The notes beneath the pieces were generated by a model. The model made no database searches and was not told where the DNA came from. It was given only the letters and a program-made list of their open reading frames with translations. Made by a program: the position numbers and the translations under genes. This document shows positions 8,485-17,018 of a stretch of 28,607 bases of DNA, piece after piece (positions within the stretch are counted from its first letter, which is position 1; every line of letters starts with the position of its first letter). The DNA lies in NCBI GenBank assembly GCA_963661535.1, contig CAVLCC010000028.1, positions 1-28,607 on the forward strand, given 5' to 3'. Source of the stretch: CAVLCC01 sp963661535. Lineage in GTDB: Bacteria > Actinomycetota > Coriobacteriia > Coriobacteriales > CADBOM01.

Positions 8485-9743
8485 AGACTCTCGTATACAA
8501 CGCGGGCTCTAGCTCTGTAAAGTTCAAGCTCTTTGAAATAACAGGTTCCGATGATGGGCAAAGCTATTCAAAAGAGCCCGACATAGAAACAATTGCCGAG
8601 GGCGTTATAGAAAATATCGGTCAAAAAAACGCTCATTTAAAAAATAAAAATGTGCTTGGAAATACTTATAAGACTGTTGAGGCAAACTCGCTTGACGATG
8701 TTATGAAAATCATCGTTGATGCTCTTGTGAATATTCCAGGTGCGCCTTTGAAAGACCTAAAAGAGATAGACGCCGTTGGACACAGAGTTGCTCATGCTGG
8801 AGATGTGTTTAGTTACTCTCAGGTAATAGGTCCAGAAGTAATAGATGCCATCTCTCGATATTCCGAGCTTGCGCCTTTGCACAACCCATTTGCCTTGCAG
8901 GTTATTGAGGCGTGCAAAAAGATGTTTCCGTCTGCGCTTGAGGTCGCTGCGTTTGATACGGCATTTCACCAAACCATTCCTAGGCGCAATCACATTTATC
9001 CAATTCCTTATAGATATTACGAAAAATACAACATTCGCAAGTTCGGTTTTCATGGAATTTCTCATAAGTATGTCTCTAGACGTGCGGCCGACTTTTTGGA
9101 TCGCGACCTTAGGTCTTTGAAGATGGTTACGTGTCATTTGGGGGCGGGAGCTTCTATCACGGCTATTGACCATGGGTTTTCGATGGACACATCTATGGGA
9201 TATACCCCGCTAGATGGCATAATTATGAACACAAGGTCAGGCTCTGTAGATCCTGCAATTGTAACTGCAATTATGGAGAAAGAAAATCTAACTCCGCGTC
9301 AGATGGACGAGCTTTTGAATAGAGAGTCGGGTATGAAGGGGGTTTCGGGGCAGCCCTCTGGAGACTTGCGCGACTTAAAAGAGGTCATCAAATATGGAGA
9401 TGCTCAAGCCGAGTTGGCCTATGATATTTTCTTAACATCTATTAGGCGCACTATTGGAGGATATGCATTTGAGCTCGCGGGCATTGATTGCATAGTTTGC
9501 ACAGCGGGTGTGGGCGAAAATGATCCATATGCCAGGCGACTGATTTTTAGAGGTCTTGAGCCTTATGGTATAGAGATTGATCAGCACAAAAACCAAATTG
9601 AGAGCAAAGAAGATAGAATAATTTCAACTGACCGCTCAGATGTAAAAGTGTTGGTAATTCCAACTGACGAAGAAGCAGAAATTGCTAGAGACGTTGCTTT
9701 GATTTCTGCAGGCGTTGATATTTCTGACCCTTGGGCATATTAG
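8481..9743 (+). CDS. ackA: Acetate kinase
   Basis: Converts acetyl phosphate + ADP to acetate + ATP, the last step of mixed-acid fermentation. At 420 residues it is slightly longer than usual (~400). Family motifs are present: YNAGSSSVKFKLFE (Asn7), HRVAHAGD (Arg), AFDTAFHQT (Asp), FGFHGISH (His), NTRSGSVDPAI (Arg), CTAGVGEN, and a C-terminal PTDEEAEIARD (Glu). One normally conserved position differs: the HLGNG loop reads HLGAG, with Ala222 where Methanosarcina AckA has Asn211. The gene overlaps a receiver-domain gene by 4 bases. No pta is visible in the window. The family assignment is secure; catalytic behaviour with the Ala is unknown. Confidence 0.93.
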   Translation: MKTLVYNAGSSSVKFKLFEITGSDDGQSYSKEPDIETIAEGVIENIGQKNAHLKNKNVLGNTYKTVEANSLDDVMKIIVDALVNIPGAPLKDLKEIDAVGHRVAHAGDVFSYSQVIGPEVIDAISRYSELAPLHNPFALQVIEACKKMFPSALEVAAFDTAFHQTIPRRNHIYPIPYRYYEKYNIRKFGFHGISHKYVSRRAADFLDRDLRSLKMVTCHLGAGASITAIDHGFSMDTSMGYTPLDGIIMNTRSGSVDPAIVTAIMEKENLTPRQMDELLNRESGMKGVSGQPSGDLRDLKEVIKYGDAQAELAYDIFLTSIRRTIGGYAFELAGIDCIVCTAGVGENDPYARRLIFRGLEPYGIEIDQHKNQIESKEDRIISTDRSDVKVLVIPTDEEAEIARDVALISAGVDISDPWAY

Positions 9744-9766
9744 GGTGTGCTGCTCGCAAAAAAGCT

Positions 9767-9862
9767 CCGCGATAAGAAGTGCGATATGAAGTGCGATAAG
9801 CACCGCAAATAGCGCCGCGATATGCAGCGCAATATACACTGAGATAAGCAGCTCAAAAACGA
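9767..9862. repeat. 12-bp tandem repeat, eight exact-period units
   Basis: Units start every 12 bases at 9767, 9779, 9791, 9803, 9815, 9827, 9839 and 9851, with approximate consensus SYGCGATAWGMA (first units ccgcgataagaa, gtgcgatatgaa, gtgcgataagca). It lies between ackA and trpS. Open frames across it on the minus strand only reflect the period (a four-residue protein repeat) and have no ribosome site. Confidence 0.75.
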
Positions 9863-9933
9863 TAAAATGCACCGCATAAACAAAGGAAATATTACATAAA
9901 AGACAGCACCACATAAATATGGAGGTTTATTAA

Positions 9934-10983
9934 ATGGCAAACGAAGGTAGTTTTGAAGCAAGCAAGAAGCGCTCAGATGCAATTAAGGCAGACCTTGGCG
10001 TTCATCCAGAAAAATACACGATGCTCACAGGGGATAGACCAACAGGTCGTCTGCACATGGGCCACCTCTTTGGGAGTATTCAAAACCGTGTGGCATATCA
10101 AAATATGGGTGTTAAGTCTTTTATCCTAATTGCAGACTATCAAGTAATAACAGATAGAGACACAACCGAGCACATTCAAGACAATGTTTATAACATGGTT
10201 CTAGACTACATTGCAGCTGGAATTGATCCAGATAAAACTCCCATATATGTGCACTCTGCGGTTCCTGATTGCAACCAGCTTATGTTGCCGTTTTTGTCGC
10301 TTGTGAGTGAGTCGGAGCTTCAGAGAAATCCCACCGTTAAGGCTGAGATGGAGGCTTCTGGTCATGCGCTAACCGGACTTTTGCTCACATACCCCGTGCA
10401 CCAAGCTTGCGATATTTTGTTTTGCAAGGGCAATATTGTTCCTGTTGGAAAAGACCAGCTTCCGCACATTGAGCTCACCCGCACAATTGCTAGACGTTTT
10501 AACGAGAGATACGACGTGGTGTTCCCAGAGCCCGATGGAGTTTTGTCTGATGCAATTGAGATTCCTGGACTAGATGGCCGCAAGATGTCTAAGAGTTATG
10601 GCAATGCAATTTCGCTAGGAGCTACTCCAGAAGAGACTGCTAAGCTAATTAAGAAATCTAAGACAGACTCCGATAGAAATATCACATTTGATCCTGAGAA
10701 TCGACCTGGAGTATCTGCACTAATTACAACAGCTGCCTTGTGCACAGGTCGCGACGAAGTTGAAATTGCTCAAGAAATTGGCGACGCAGGTGCAGGTGCT
10801 TTAAAGAAATACGTTACTGAGTCTGTAAATGACTATCTTGCTCCTCATCGTGAGCGCAGAGCTGAGCTCGCAAAAGATATGGACTACGTTAAAGATGTGC
10901 TGCACGAGGGCAACAAGCGTGCCCGCGAGGTTGCCGCACAAACGCTAGACGAAGTTAGAGCTGCTATGCGCATGGTGTATTAG
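9934..10983 (+). CDS. trpS: Tryptophan--tRNA ligase
   Basis: Charges tRNA-Trp with tryptophan; class Ic aminoacyl-tRNA synthetase of 349 residues, normal for bacterial TrpRS. The HIGH-like motif is in GDRPTGRLHMGHLFGS (about residues 34-49) and the KMSKS loop is GRKMSKSYGN. The tryptophan/tyrosine pocket region VPVGKDQLPHIELTR is typical. GGAGG with 9-nt spacing precedes the ATG. It stands alone, after the 12-bp repeat array and before a GC-rich spacer leading into the restriction locus. Confidence 0.95.
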   Translation: MANEGSFEASKKRSDAIKADLGVHPEKYTMLTGDRPTGRLHMGHLFGSIQNRVAYQNMGVKSFILIADYQVITDRDTTEHIQDNVYNMVLDYIAAGIDPDKTPIYVHSAVPDCNQLMLPFLSLVSESELQRNPTVKAEMEASGHALTGLLLTYPVHQACDILFCKGNIVPVGKDQLPHIELTRTIARRFNERYDVVFPEPDGVLSDAIEIPGLDGRKMSKSYGNAISLGATPEETAKLIKKSKTDSDRNITFDPENRPGVSALITTAALCTGRDEVEIAQEIGDAGAGALKKYVTESVNDYLAPHRERRAELAKDMDYVKDVLHEGNKRAREVAAQTLDEVRAAMRMVY

Positions 10984-11037
10984 GGGTGCGTTGTTGTTGC
11001 TGTGTTGCTTGCGGTGGCAGCGCGGTTGCTGCGTGGC

Positions 11038-11067
11038 GGCGTTGTATGCGTCGGCGTTGTATGCGTC
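11038..11067. repeat. 15-bp direct tandem duplication in a GC-rich spacer
   Basis: GGCGTTGTATGCGTC occurs twice back to back (11038-11052, 11053-11067) inside a longer G/T-skewed stretch (10984-11150) made of imperfect GCGG/GTTG/GCGTCGG words. Minus-strand open frames here (His/Thr/Pro/Arg-rich) are composition artefacts. Confidence 0.7.
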
Positions 11068-11128
11068 GGCGCGGTTGCATGGCAGCTGCGCTGCGGTAAT
11101 GTACTTGTGCGATGGCAGCGCGGCGGCG

Positions 11129-11157
11129 TTGCGCAGATGCGAACGAGCGGGTATACT
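11129..11157 (+). promoter_or_regulatory. Putative promoter of the hsdRM operon
   Basis: TTGCGC (11129-11134), a 17-nt spacer and TATACT (11152-11157), about 70 bases before hsdR. The -10 matches 5 of 6 consensus bases; the -35 is weak. Confidence 0.4.
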
Positions 11158-11224
11158 CCAATGTATTGAGGGTTTTTGTGTGAATAAAAAAATAAAGCAA
11201 AACTAGATTTAGGGGAGAGCTGAG

Positions 11225-14200
11225 ATGGGTCAAGTTGATTATGCATCTATAAGTGCTGGTGGTTTTACAGAAGACTTTTATGAGCAAGCTCTCATAGAAT
11301 ATATGACTGAAAATCTGGGCTATGCTCATCTCTACGGTCCAGATGTGCAGCGCACAAGTGACAAATACCAAGATGTGTTTTTACCCAACGTCCTTCAAGA
11401 CTCGCTTGCAGACATCAACAAAGATCTCCCCGATGTGGCTATTGAAGAAGCAATCTTAAAAATATCAAATATCGAAAGCGAATCTCTTGAACAGAAAAAT
11501 GAAGTTTTTACTAACTATCTGCAATCTGGAGTTGAAGTTCGCTATTTTGACGGGGCAAAAGAGCAAAATGCGATTGTCTATTTGCTTGACTTTCAAAATC
11601 CACAAAACAATGTGTTTCATGTTGTGAACCAGTGGACATTTGTTGAATATTCCGAAAAGCGTCCTGATGTAATAGCGTTTGTAAATGGAATGCCTCTTGT
11701 TATGTTTGAGTTAAAGTCGCCATCGCGTGAAGAAACTGATGCTTCGGATGCCTACTTACAACTACGTAATTATATGCACCATATTCCTAGTATGTTTGTT
11801 CCAAATGTGTTTTGTGTTATGAGTGATATGTCGCAAACGCGTGTGGGAACCATCACAGCAGATGAGGATCGTTATGTGTCGTGGAAGTCTGCTGATGGAG
11901 ATTATTCAGAAACCAAAAATGCAACTTGGCAAACAATGCTTGATGGCATGATGGATAAAAAACGCCTGCTAGATCTTATACAAAATTTTGTTTGCTTTAG
12001 CAATTCCAACAACAAGATTGTTAAGATTTTGGCTGCTTATCATCAATATTTTGGTGTGCGCAAAGCCATTGATCGCACAGAAGAAGCTGTGACAGGCAAC
12101 AGAAAAATTGGAGTATTTTGGCACACTCAGGGATCGGGCAAGTCGCTTTCGATGGTGTTTTTTGCCCACCTTTTGCAACGCCATCTAGACAGCCCAACTA
12201 TTGTTGTTATTACCGATCGCAATGATTTAGATGACCAACTATTTGCACAATTTGGTAGATGCAGTTCATTTTTGCGTCAAACTCCTGTGCAGGCAAAAAG
12301 CCGTGAGGATTTGAAGAACTTGCTTGAAGGCAGGCAAGCTAACGGTATCATTTTTACAACTATGCAAAAATTCACAGACAAAAGAGAGCCTTTGTGCGAG
12401 CGAAAAAATGTTGTTGTGGTTGTTGACGAGGCGCACCGTGGTCAGTATGGCATAGTTGAATGTATGACCAAAGAAGGCAAGATAACTTTTGGCGCTGCTC
12501 AATATGTTAGAGACGCTTTACCAAACGCTTCTTTTATAGGATTTACGGGAACTCCAATAGAGTTAGAAGACCGCAATACAAGAGAGATTTTTGGAGATTA
12601 TATTGATGTCTACGACATGACACAGTCTGTAGAAGATGAGGCTACAAAGCCTGTTTTTTATGAGAGTCGTGTTGTGGCACTGCATTTAGACAAAAATGCT
12701 CTGCAAAAGATTGATGATGCATATCTTAAGTTTTCTAATGAGGCTGATGAAGCAAGCATTAAAAAGTCTAAGCGTGACCTAGGCGGTCTTAACGCAATCT
12801 TTGATACGCCTGAGACAATTAATGCGCTATGCAGCGATATTGTGCAGCATTATGAGAACAATCGTGAAGACATTCTTGCCGGAAAAGCATTGATTGTGGC
12901 TTATAGTCGTTCCATTGCAATAAAAATTTACCATCGCATTATGGAGCTTCGACCCAATTGGAAAGATAAAGTTGGTGTGGTCATGACTATGAAAAATCAA
13001 GATCCAGAAGATTGGTTTGAAGTATGCGGTGGCTCTACTCACAAAAAAGATATGGAGCAGCGATTTAAAAACGACGATGACCCTCTAAAAATTGCCATAG
13101 TGGTGGACATGTGGCTTACGGGTTTTGATGTGCCAAGCTTGGCTACCATGTATGTTTTTAAGCCTATGAAAGGCTATAGCTTAATGCAGGCAATAGCTCG
13201 CGTTAATCGCGTGTGTCGCGGCAAAGAGGGCGGGTTGGTTGTTGACTACATTGGAATAGCCCGTGCGCTCAAACAAGCCATGAAAGATTATACAAAGCGC
13301 GACCGCAAAAATTACGGAAATATGGATATTGCCGCTACAGCTTATCCTAAGTTTTTAGAAAAGCTCGACGTGTGTAGAGATTTGTTATATGGATTTAACT
13401 ATGCAAAGCTAATTTGCACAGATAGCAAGGTCGAGCTGGCAAAAGCCATTTCTGAGGGAACTGATTGGCTGCTAGAACCAGATCATCATGAGGATTGCGA
13501 GGACTTTTTAAAACAGTGTCAGCTTATGAATCAAGCATTGAGCTTGTGCAAGAGTATGGTTTGCAAAGAAGATCAGCATGAAGCAGCATACTTTAGTGTC
13601 TTGCGTGTGCAGGTGCTGCGCATTACGGGGAGAAGCCGAGCTGGCAGCAATGGCGGCAAGAGCTATCCTGACTTTAATAAGCTAGTTAGTGAGATTTTAG
13701 AGCAAACAGTGCAGTCCGATGGCATATTAAATCTCTTTGATGATAAAGATGTTGAGATATCTCTTTTTAATGAGGCATTTTTGACAGAAGTGGCAAACAT
13801 GAAAGAGAAAAACATTGCCGTTGAGAGCTTGAAGCGTCTTATAAATGAACGGGTAAGGGAGTATCAAAAGACTAGCGTTGTGAAAGCGCAGAAGTTTTCA
13901 GAAATGTTAAATGCCACGCTAAATGGGTATCTTAATGGAATGCTCACAAACGCGCAGGTTATAGTTGAGCTTGTTAAAATGGCTCGCGAGATGATGAAAG
14001 ATCGCACAGATGCTCAAGCGCTTGGTTTAAGTGATGAAGAAATGGCTTTTTATGATGCCATCACAAAGCCGCCGGCAGTTCATGATTTTTATAACAACGA
14101 AGAGCTTATTGCAATTACGCGTGAACTCACAGAAACCTTGCAAAAGAGTGCCACTATTGATTGGCAAAAAAAAGAGAGTGCTCGCGCTGGTATGCGTCGT

Positions 14201-14314
14201 GCAATTAAGCGGCTTTTGAAAAAGCATAAGTATCCACCTGATGATGTGCCTAATGCTACAGATATAGTTATGCAGCAATGCGAACTTTGGGCAGATACAA
14301 AGATTTTTGATTAG
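11225..14314 (+). CDS. hsdR: Type I restriction endonuclease subunit R
   Basis: Motor and nuclease subunit of a type I restriction-modification complex: translocates DNA and cuts when it meets an unmethylated target. It has 1029 residues, normal for HsdR. The N-terminal nuclease core has D148 (RPDVIAFVNG) followed by E162-L-K164 (MFELKSP). The SF2 helicase part shows Walker A HTQGSGKS (residues 300-307), the DEAH box at 401-404 (VVDEAHRGQYG), motif III GFTGTPIE, and the later motifs ending in ARVNRVCRGKEGGLVVDYIG. AGGGGAG precedes the ATG. It heads the locus hsdR-hsdM-rhuM-hsdS; the gap to hsdM is 121 bases with no terminator seen. Confidence 0.95.
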   Translation: MGQVDYASISAGGFTEDFYEQALIEYMTENLGYAHLYGPDVQRTSDKYQDVFLPNVLQDSLADINKDLPDVAIEEAILKISNIESESLEQKNEVFTNYLQSGVEVRYFDGAKEQNAIVYLLDFQNPQNNVFHVVNQWTFVEYSEKRPDVIAFVNGMPLVMFELKSPSREETDASDAYLQLRNYMHHIPSMFVPNVFCVMSDMSQTRVGTITADEDRYVSWKSADGDYSETKNATWQTMLDGMMDKKRLLDLIQNFVCFSNSNNKIVKILAAYHQYFGVRKAIDRTEEAVTGNRKIGVFWHTQGSGKSLSMVFFAHLLQRHLDSPTIVVITDRNDLDDQLFAQFGRCSSFLRQTPVQAKSREDLKNLLEGRQANGIIFTTMQKFTDKREPLCERKNVVVVVDEAHRGQYGIVECMTKEGKITFGAAQYVRDALPNASFIGFTGTPIELEDRNTREIFGDYIDVYDMTQSVEDEATKPVFYESRVVALHLDKNALQKIDDAYLKFSNEADEASIKKSKRDLGGLNAIFDTPETINALCSDIVQHYENNREDILAGKALIVAYSRSIAIKIYHRIMELRPNWKDKVGVVMTMKNQDPEDWFEVCGGSTHKKDMEQRFKNDDDPLKIAIVVDMWLTGFDVPSLATMYVFKPMKGYSLMQAIARVNRVCRGKEGGLVVDYIGIARALKQAMKDYTKRDRKNYGNMDIAATAYPKFLEKLDVCRDLLYGFNYAKLICTDSKVELAKAISEGTDWLLEPDHHEDCEDFLKQCQLMNQALSLCKSMVCKEDQHEAAYFSVLRVQVLRITGRSRAGSNGGKSYPDFNKLVSEILEQTVQSDGILNLFDDKDVEISLFNEAFLTEVANMKEKNIAVESLKRLINERVREYQKTSVVKAQKFSEMLNATLNGYLNGMLTNAQVIVELVKMAREMMKDRTDAQALGLSDEEMAFYDAITKPPAVHDFYNNEELIAITRELTETLQKSATIDWQKKESARAGMRRAIKRLLKKHKYPPDDVPNATDIVMQQCELWADTKIFD

Positions 14315-14435
14315 AATTAGATGGCAGCGGCGAAGCGGCGTTGGTGATGTTGTGGCGGTATGACAGTGTGAGTGCATGTTGGTATCGTTGGCATTGGACG
14401 GCGCAAAAATATTTTTAGATTTGGAAACAGGGCAA

Positions 14436-15947
14436 ATGGCAAAGAAAAAACAAGATAATACGCAAGATATTGATTTTAAGGTTCAAATCTGGAAAGCAGC
14501 AGATAAGCTGCGTGGCAACATAGATGCTTCGGAATACAAAAATGTTGTGTTGGGACTCATCTTTCTAAAGTATCTCTCAGATAAATTTGAGCAGCGTTAT
14601 CAAGAACTTGTTGATGAGGACTTAGGTTTTGAAGAAGATCGCGATGAATATACAGCGAAAAACGTTTTCTTTGTGCCAGAAAAAGCTCGTTGGTCAAAAA
14701 TTGCTGCCGCAGCTCATACGCCTGAGATAGGCAAAGTTATAGACGAGGCAATGCGCCAAATTGAGTCCGAAAATAACAAGCTAAAAAATATTTTGCCCAA
14801 AAACTTTGCAAGACAAGAGCTCGATAAAAGAAGACTTGGTGAGGTTGTAGATTTATTTACAAATATGAAACTGTCAAAAAAAGATGACATGCGCGATATC
14901 CTGGGCGACACATATCAATATTGTCTAGGCAAGTTTTCGGAGTTAGAGGGCAAAAATGCTGGCGAATTTTATACACCAACATGCATAGTTGATACGCTAG
15001 TTGAAATAATTGAGCCTTATAACGGGCGAGTATACGATCCCTGTTGTGGAAGTGGGGGGATGTTTGTTCAATCAGCAAACTTTGTAAAGCACCATCAGGG
15101 TAGAATTGACGACTTGTCAATTTATGGTCAAGAGAGCAACGCTAATACATGGAAAATGGCCATAATGAACCTAGCTATTAGAGGCATTGATGGAGACCTG
15201 GGCAAGGTGAGCGCAGACACCTTCTTCAACGACTTGCACCGCACAGAAAAGTTTGACTTCATCTTGGCAAATCCTCCTTTTAATCTAAAAGACTGGGGAG
15301 GCGACAAGCTCAAAGAAGACCCTAGATGGAAGTTTGGAGTGCCACCTGTGGGTAATGCAAACTTTGCATGGGTGCAGCACATGATTTTTCACCTTAATCG
15401 AACGGGACGCATGGGCATGGTTTTGGCTAATGGATCGCTCTCAAGTCAAACAAGCGGGGAGGGCGAAATTAGACGTGCCATTGTAGAGGCCGACCTAGTT
15501 GAGGGTATTGTTGCTATGCCAGGGCAGCTTTTTTCTAACACAGGCATTCCTGTGTGTTTGTGGATTATCTCTAAAGACAAAGCTCAAGCTAAGCAAACAT
15601 TATTTATAGATGCGCGTGAGATGGGCACTATGGTAAGTCGCAAGCTTCGCGAGTTTATGCAAGAAGACATTCACAAAGTGGCAGGCGCATTTAGAGATTT
15701 TAGAGCAGGAAAATTTGAGCCGGAGAAGGGCTTTAGCGCTATCGCCGACCTTGAAGAGATCGCAAAGCAGGACTTCATCCTGACCCCCGGCCGCTACGTT
15801 GGTATTGCCGAGGCTGAGGACGACGGCGAGCCCTTCGAGGAGAAGATGTCGCGTCTGACCGGCGAGATTGCCAAGTGCTTCGAGGAGTCGAACCGACTGC
15901 AGGAGCAGATCAAGAAGAACCTGGAGGCGATCGGGTATGGGTTGTGA
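14436..15947 (+). CDS. hsdM: Type I restriction-modification DNA methyltransferase subunit M
   Basis: N6-adenine methyltransferase subunit; with HsdS it protects host DNA, and with HsdR it forms the restriction complex. The SAM-binding motif is YDPCCGSGGMF (D201-G208 region), the catalytic N6 motif NPPF is at 279-282, and an HsdM_N helical domain lies at the N-terminus (FKVQIWKAADKLRGNIDASEYKNVVLGLIF family pattern, given here only in part). The start at 14436 is preferred to an in-frame ATG at 14376 because it begins at the usual MAKKK-type N-terminus. The last ~210 bases (from about 15735) are markedly richer in G+C (41 of 60 bases at 15781-15840, against 28 of 60 at 15601-15660), suggesting a recombination joint. 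Its last codons overlap the rhuM start. Confidence 0.93.
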   Translation: MAKKKQDNTQDIDFKVQIWKAADKLRGNIDASEYKNVVLGLIFLKYLSDKFEQRYQELVDEDLGFEEDRDEYTAKNVFFVPEKARWSKIAAAAHTPEIGKVIDEAMRQIESENNKLKNILPKNFARQELDKRRLGEVVDLFTNMKLSKKDDMRDILGDTYQYCLGKFSELEGKNAGEFYTPTCIVDTLVEIIEPYNGRVYDPCCGSGGMFVQSANFVKHHQGRIDDLSIYGQESNANTWKMAIMNLAIRGIDGDLGKVSADTFFNDLHRTEKFDFILANPPFNLKDWGGDKLKEDPRWKFGVPPVGNANFAWVQHMIFHLNRTGRMGMVLANGSLSSQTSGEGEIRRAIVEADLVEGIVAMPGQLFSNTGIPVCLWIISKDKAQAKQTLFIDAREMGTMVSRKLREFMQEDIHKVAGAFRDFRAGKFEPEKGFSAIADLEEIAKQDFILTPGRYVGIAEAEDDGEPFEEKMSRLTGEIAKCFEESNRLQEQIKKNLEAIGYGL

Positions 15948-16959
15948 TGACGCAGTACCTGCAAAACCTGGGGATATTGTTATCTATCAATCGTGTGAGG
16001 GCCTGCCGCAAGTTGAATGTGTGTTTCATGGTGAGAACATGTGGCTCACGCAGGCGCAAATGGTTGAACTTTATCAAATTTCAAAAAAGACTGTTAGTGA
16101 GCACATAAATAACATTTTAGGCGAAGGTGAACTTGATGCATTTTCAGTTGTCCGGAAATTCCGGACAACTGCTAATGACGGCAAGACCTATCAAGTTAAC
16201 TACTACTCACTCGAAATGGTTTTGGCAGTTGGCTATAGAGTTCGCGGCAGTAGGGGAACGCAGTTTCGCCAGTGGGCAACGGCTCAGTTGAAGGAGTATT
16301 TACAAAAGGGTTTTGTGCTCAATGACAAGGCTCTAAAAAATGCTGGTGGCACAACATATTGGAAAGAACTTCTCGCCCGAATTAGAGATATTAGATCTAG
16401 TGAGAAGCTGCTGTATCGTCAAGTTTTAGATTTGTATGCAACAAGCGTTGACTATAATCCAAAAAGTGAGGAGTCTGTTCTATTCTTTAAGACGGTGCAA
16501 AATAAAATTCGCTATGCAGCGCATGGACACGCTGCCGCAGAAGTGATTATGCAACGAGCCGATGCGTTGGAGCCTTATATGGGACTTACTGTATTTGAGG
16601 GCGAACAACCCACCAGAAGCGAAACCGAAATTGCCAAGAATTATCTGACTGAGCAAGAACTAGGCAGACTCAACCGTTTAGTATCTGCTTTCTTTGATCT
16701 AGCAGAAATGCGTGCAGAAGAACATCAACCAATGTATATGAAAGATTGGATTCGTGAGCTTGATGACTTCTCCAAACGCTACGGCAAGGGCATTCTTGTT
16801 GATAAAGGAAAAGCAAGTCATGAGGATGCAATTGCAAAGGCTAATGAAGAATACGACAAGTACCGCGCTCTTAGCGCTGGTGATGAAACAGCTGTTGACC
16901 GTGCATTTTTGGAGAGTGTTAAGGGTTTGCGTAATATTGAGGGTGGTGACGATGAGTAG
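15937..16959 (+). CDS. rhuM: RhuM family protein (virulence RhuM, often inside type I R-M loci)
   Basis: Predicted 340-residue member of the Virulence_RhuM family, recognised by WLTQAQMVELYQISKKTVSE, the block VVRKFRTTANDGKTYQVNYY, and LAVGYRVRGSRGTQFRQWA. The N-terminal part resembles a small DNA-binding/KilA-N-like module; the molecular function is not established. Family members are commonly found between hsdM and hsdS. The start at 15937 is chosen because GGAGG lies ~8 nt upstream; the longer frame from 15868 only reads the hsdM end out of frame. The ATG overlaps the hsdM stop. Base composition is AT-richer than the hsdM end and the hsdS region on either side. It contains a perfect 11-bp hairpin (16145-16171). 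Confidence 0.85.
   Translation: MGCDDAVPAKPGDIVIYQSCEGLPQVECVFHGENMWLTQAQMVELYQISKKTVSEHINNILGEGELDAFSVVRKFRTTANDGKTYQVNYYSLEMVLAVGYRVRGSRGTQFRQWATAQLKEYLQKGFVLNDKALKNAGGTTYWKELLARIRDIRSSEKLLYRQVLDLYATSVDYNPKSEESVLFFKTVQNKIRYAAHGHAAAEVIMQRADALEPYMGLTVFEGEQPTRSETEIAKNYLTEQELGRLNRLVSAFFDLAEMRAEEHQPMYMKDWIRELDDFSKRYGKGILVDKGKASHEDAIAKANEEYDKYRALSAGDETAVDRAFLESVKGLRNIEGGDDE
16145..16171. repeat. Perfect inverted repeat within rhuM
   Basis: CAGTTGTCCGG (16145-16155), centre AAATT, CCGGACAACTG (16161-16171). It lies in the codons for the conserved VVRKFRTT block, so it could be a by-product of codon choice or a DNA/RNA structural element. Confidence 0.7.
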
Positions 16960-17018
16960 ATGTGTGGTGTTGGGCTGTCTATGGGGGCAGTTTGCAAGGA
17001 GTGTGGAGGTAGAGTGGT

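Noticed and set aside
9636..9982. Two overlapping minus-strand open frames of 80-92 codons over the ackA-trpS gap
   Set aside because: They are produced by the 12-bp repeat (a four-residue periodic Leu/Ile-rich peptide) and have no ribosome site.
10964..11371. Minus-strand open frames of 88 and 135 codons rich in His, Thr, Pro and Arg
   Set aside because: Composition artefact of the GC-rich microrepeat spacer and overlap with the hsdR start; no ribosome site or family.
15868..15936. Longer rhuM start giving 23 extra residues (Arg/Ser-rich)
   Set aside because: These codons are the hsdM end read out of frame; 15937 has a proper ribosome site.
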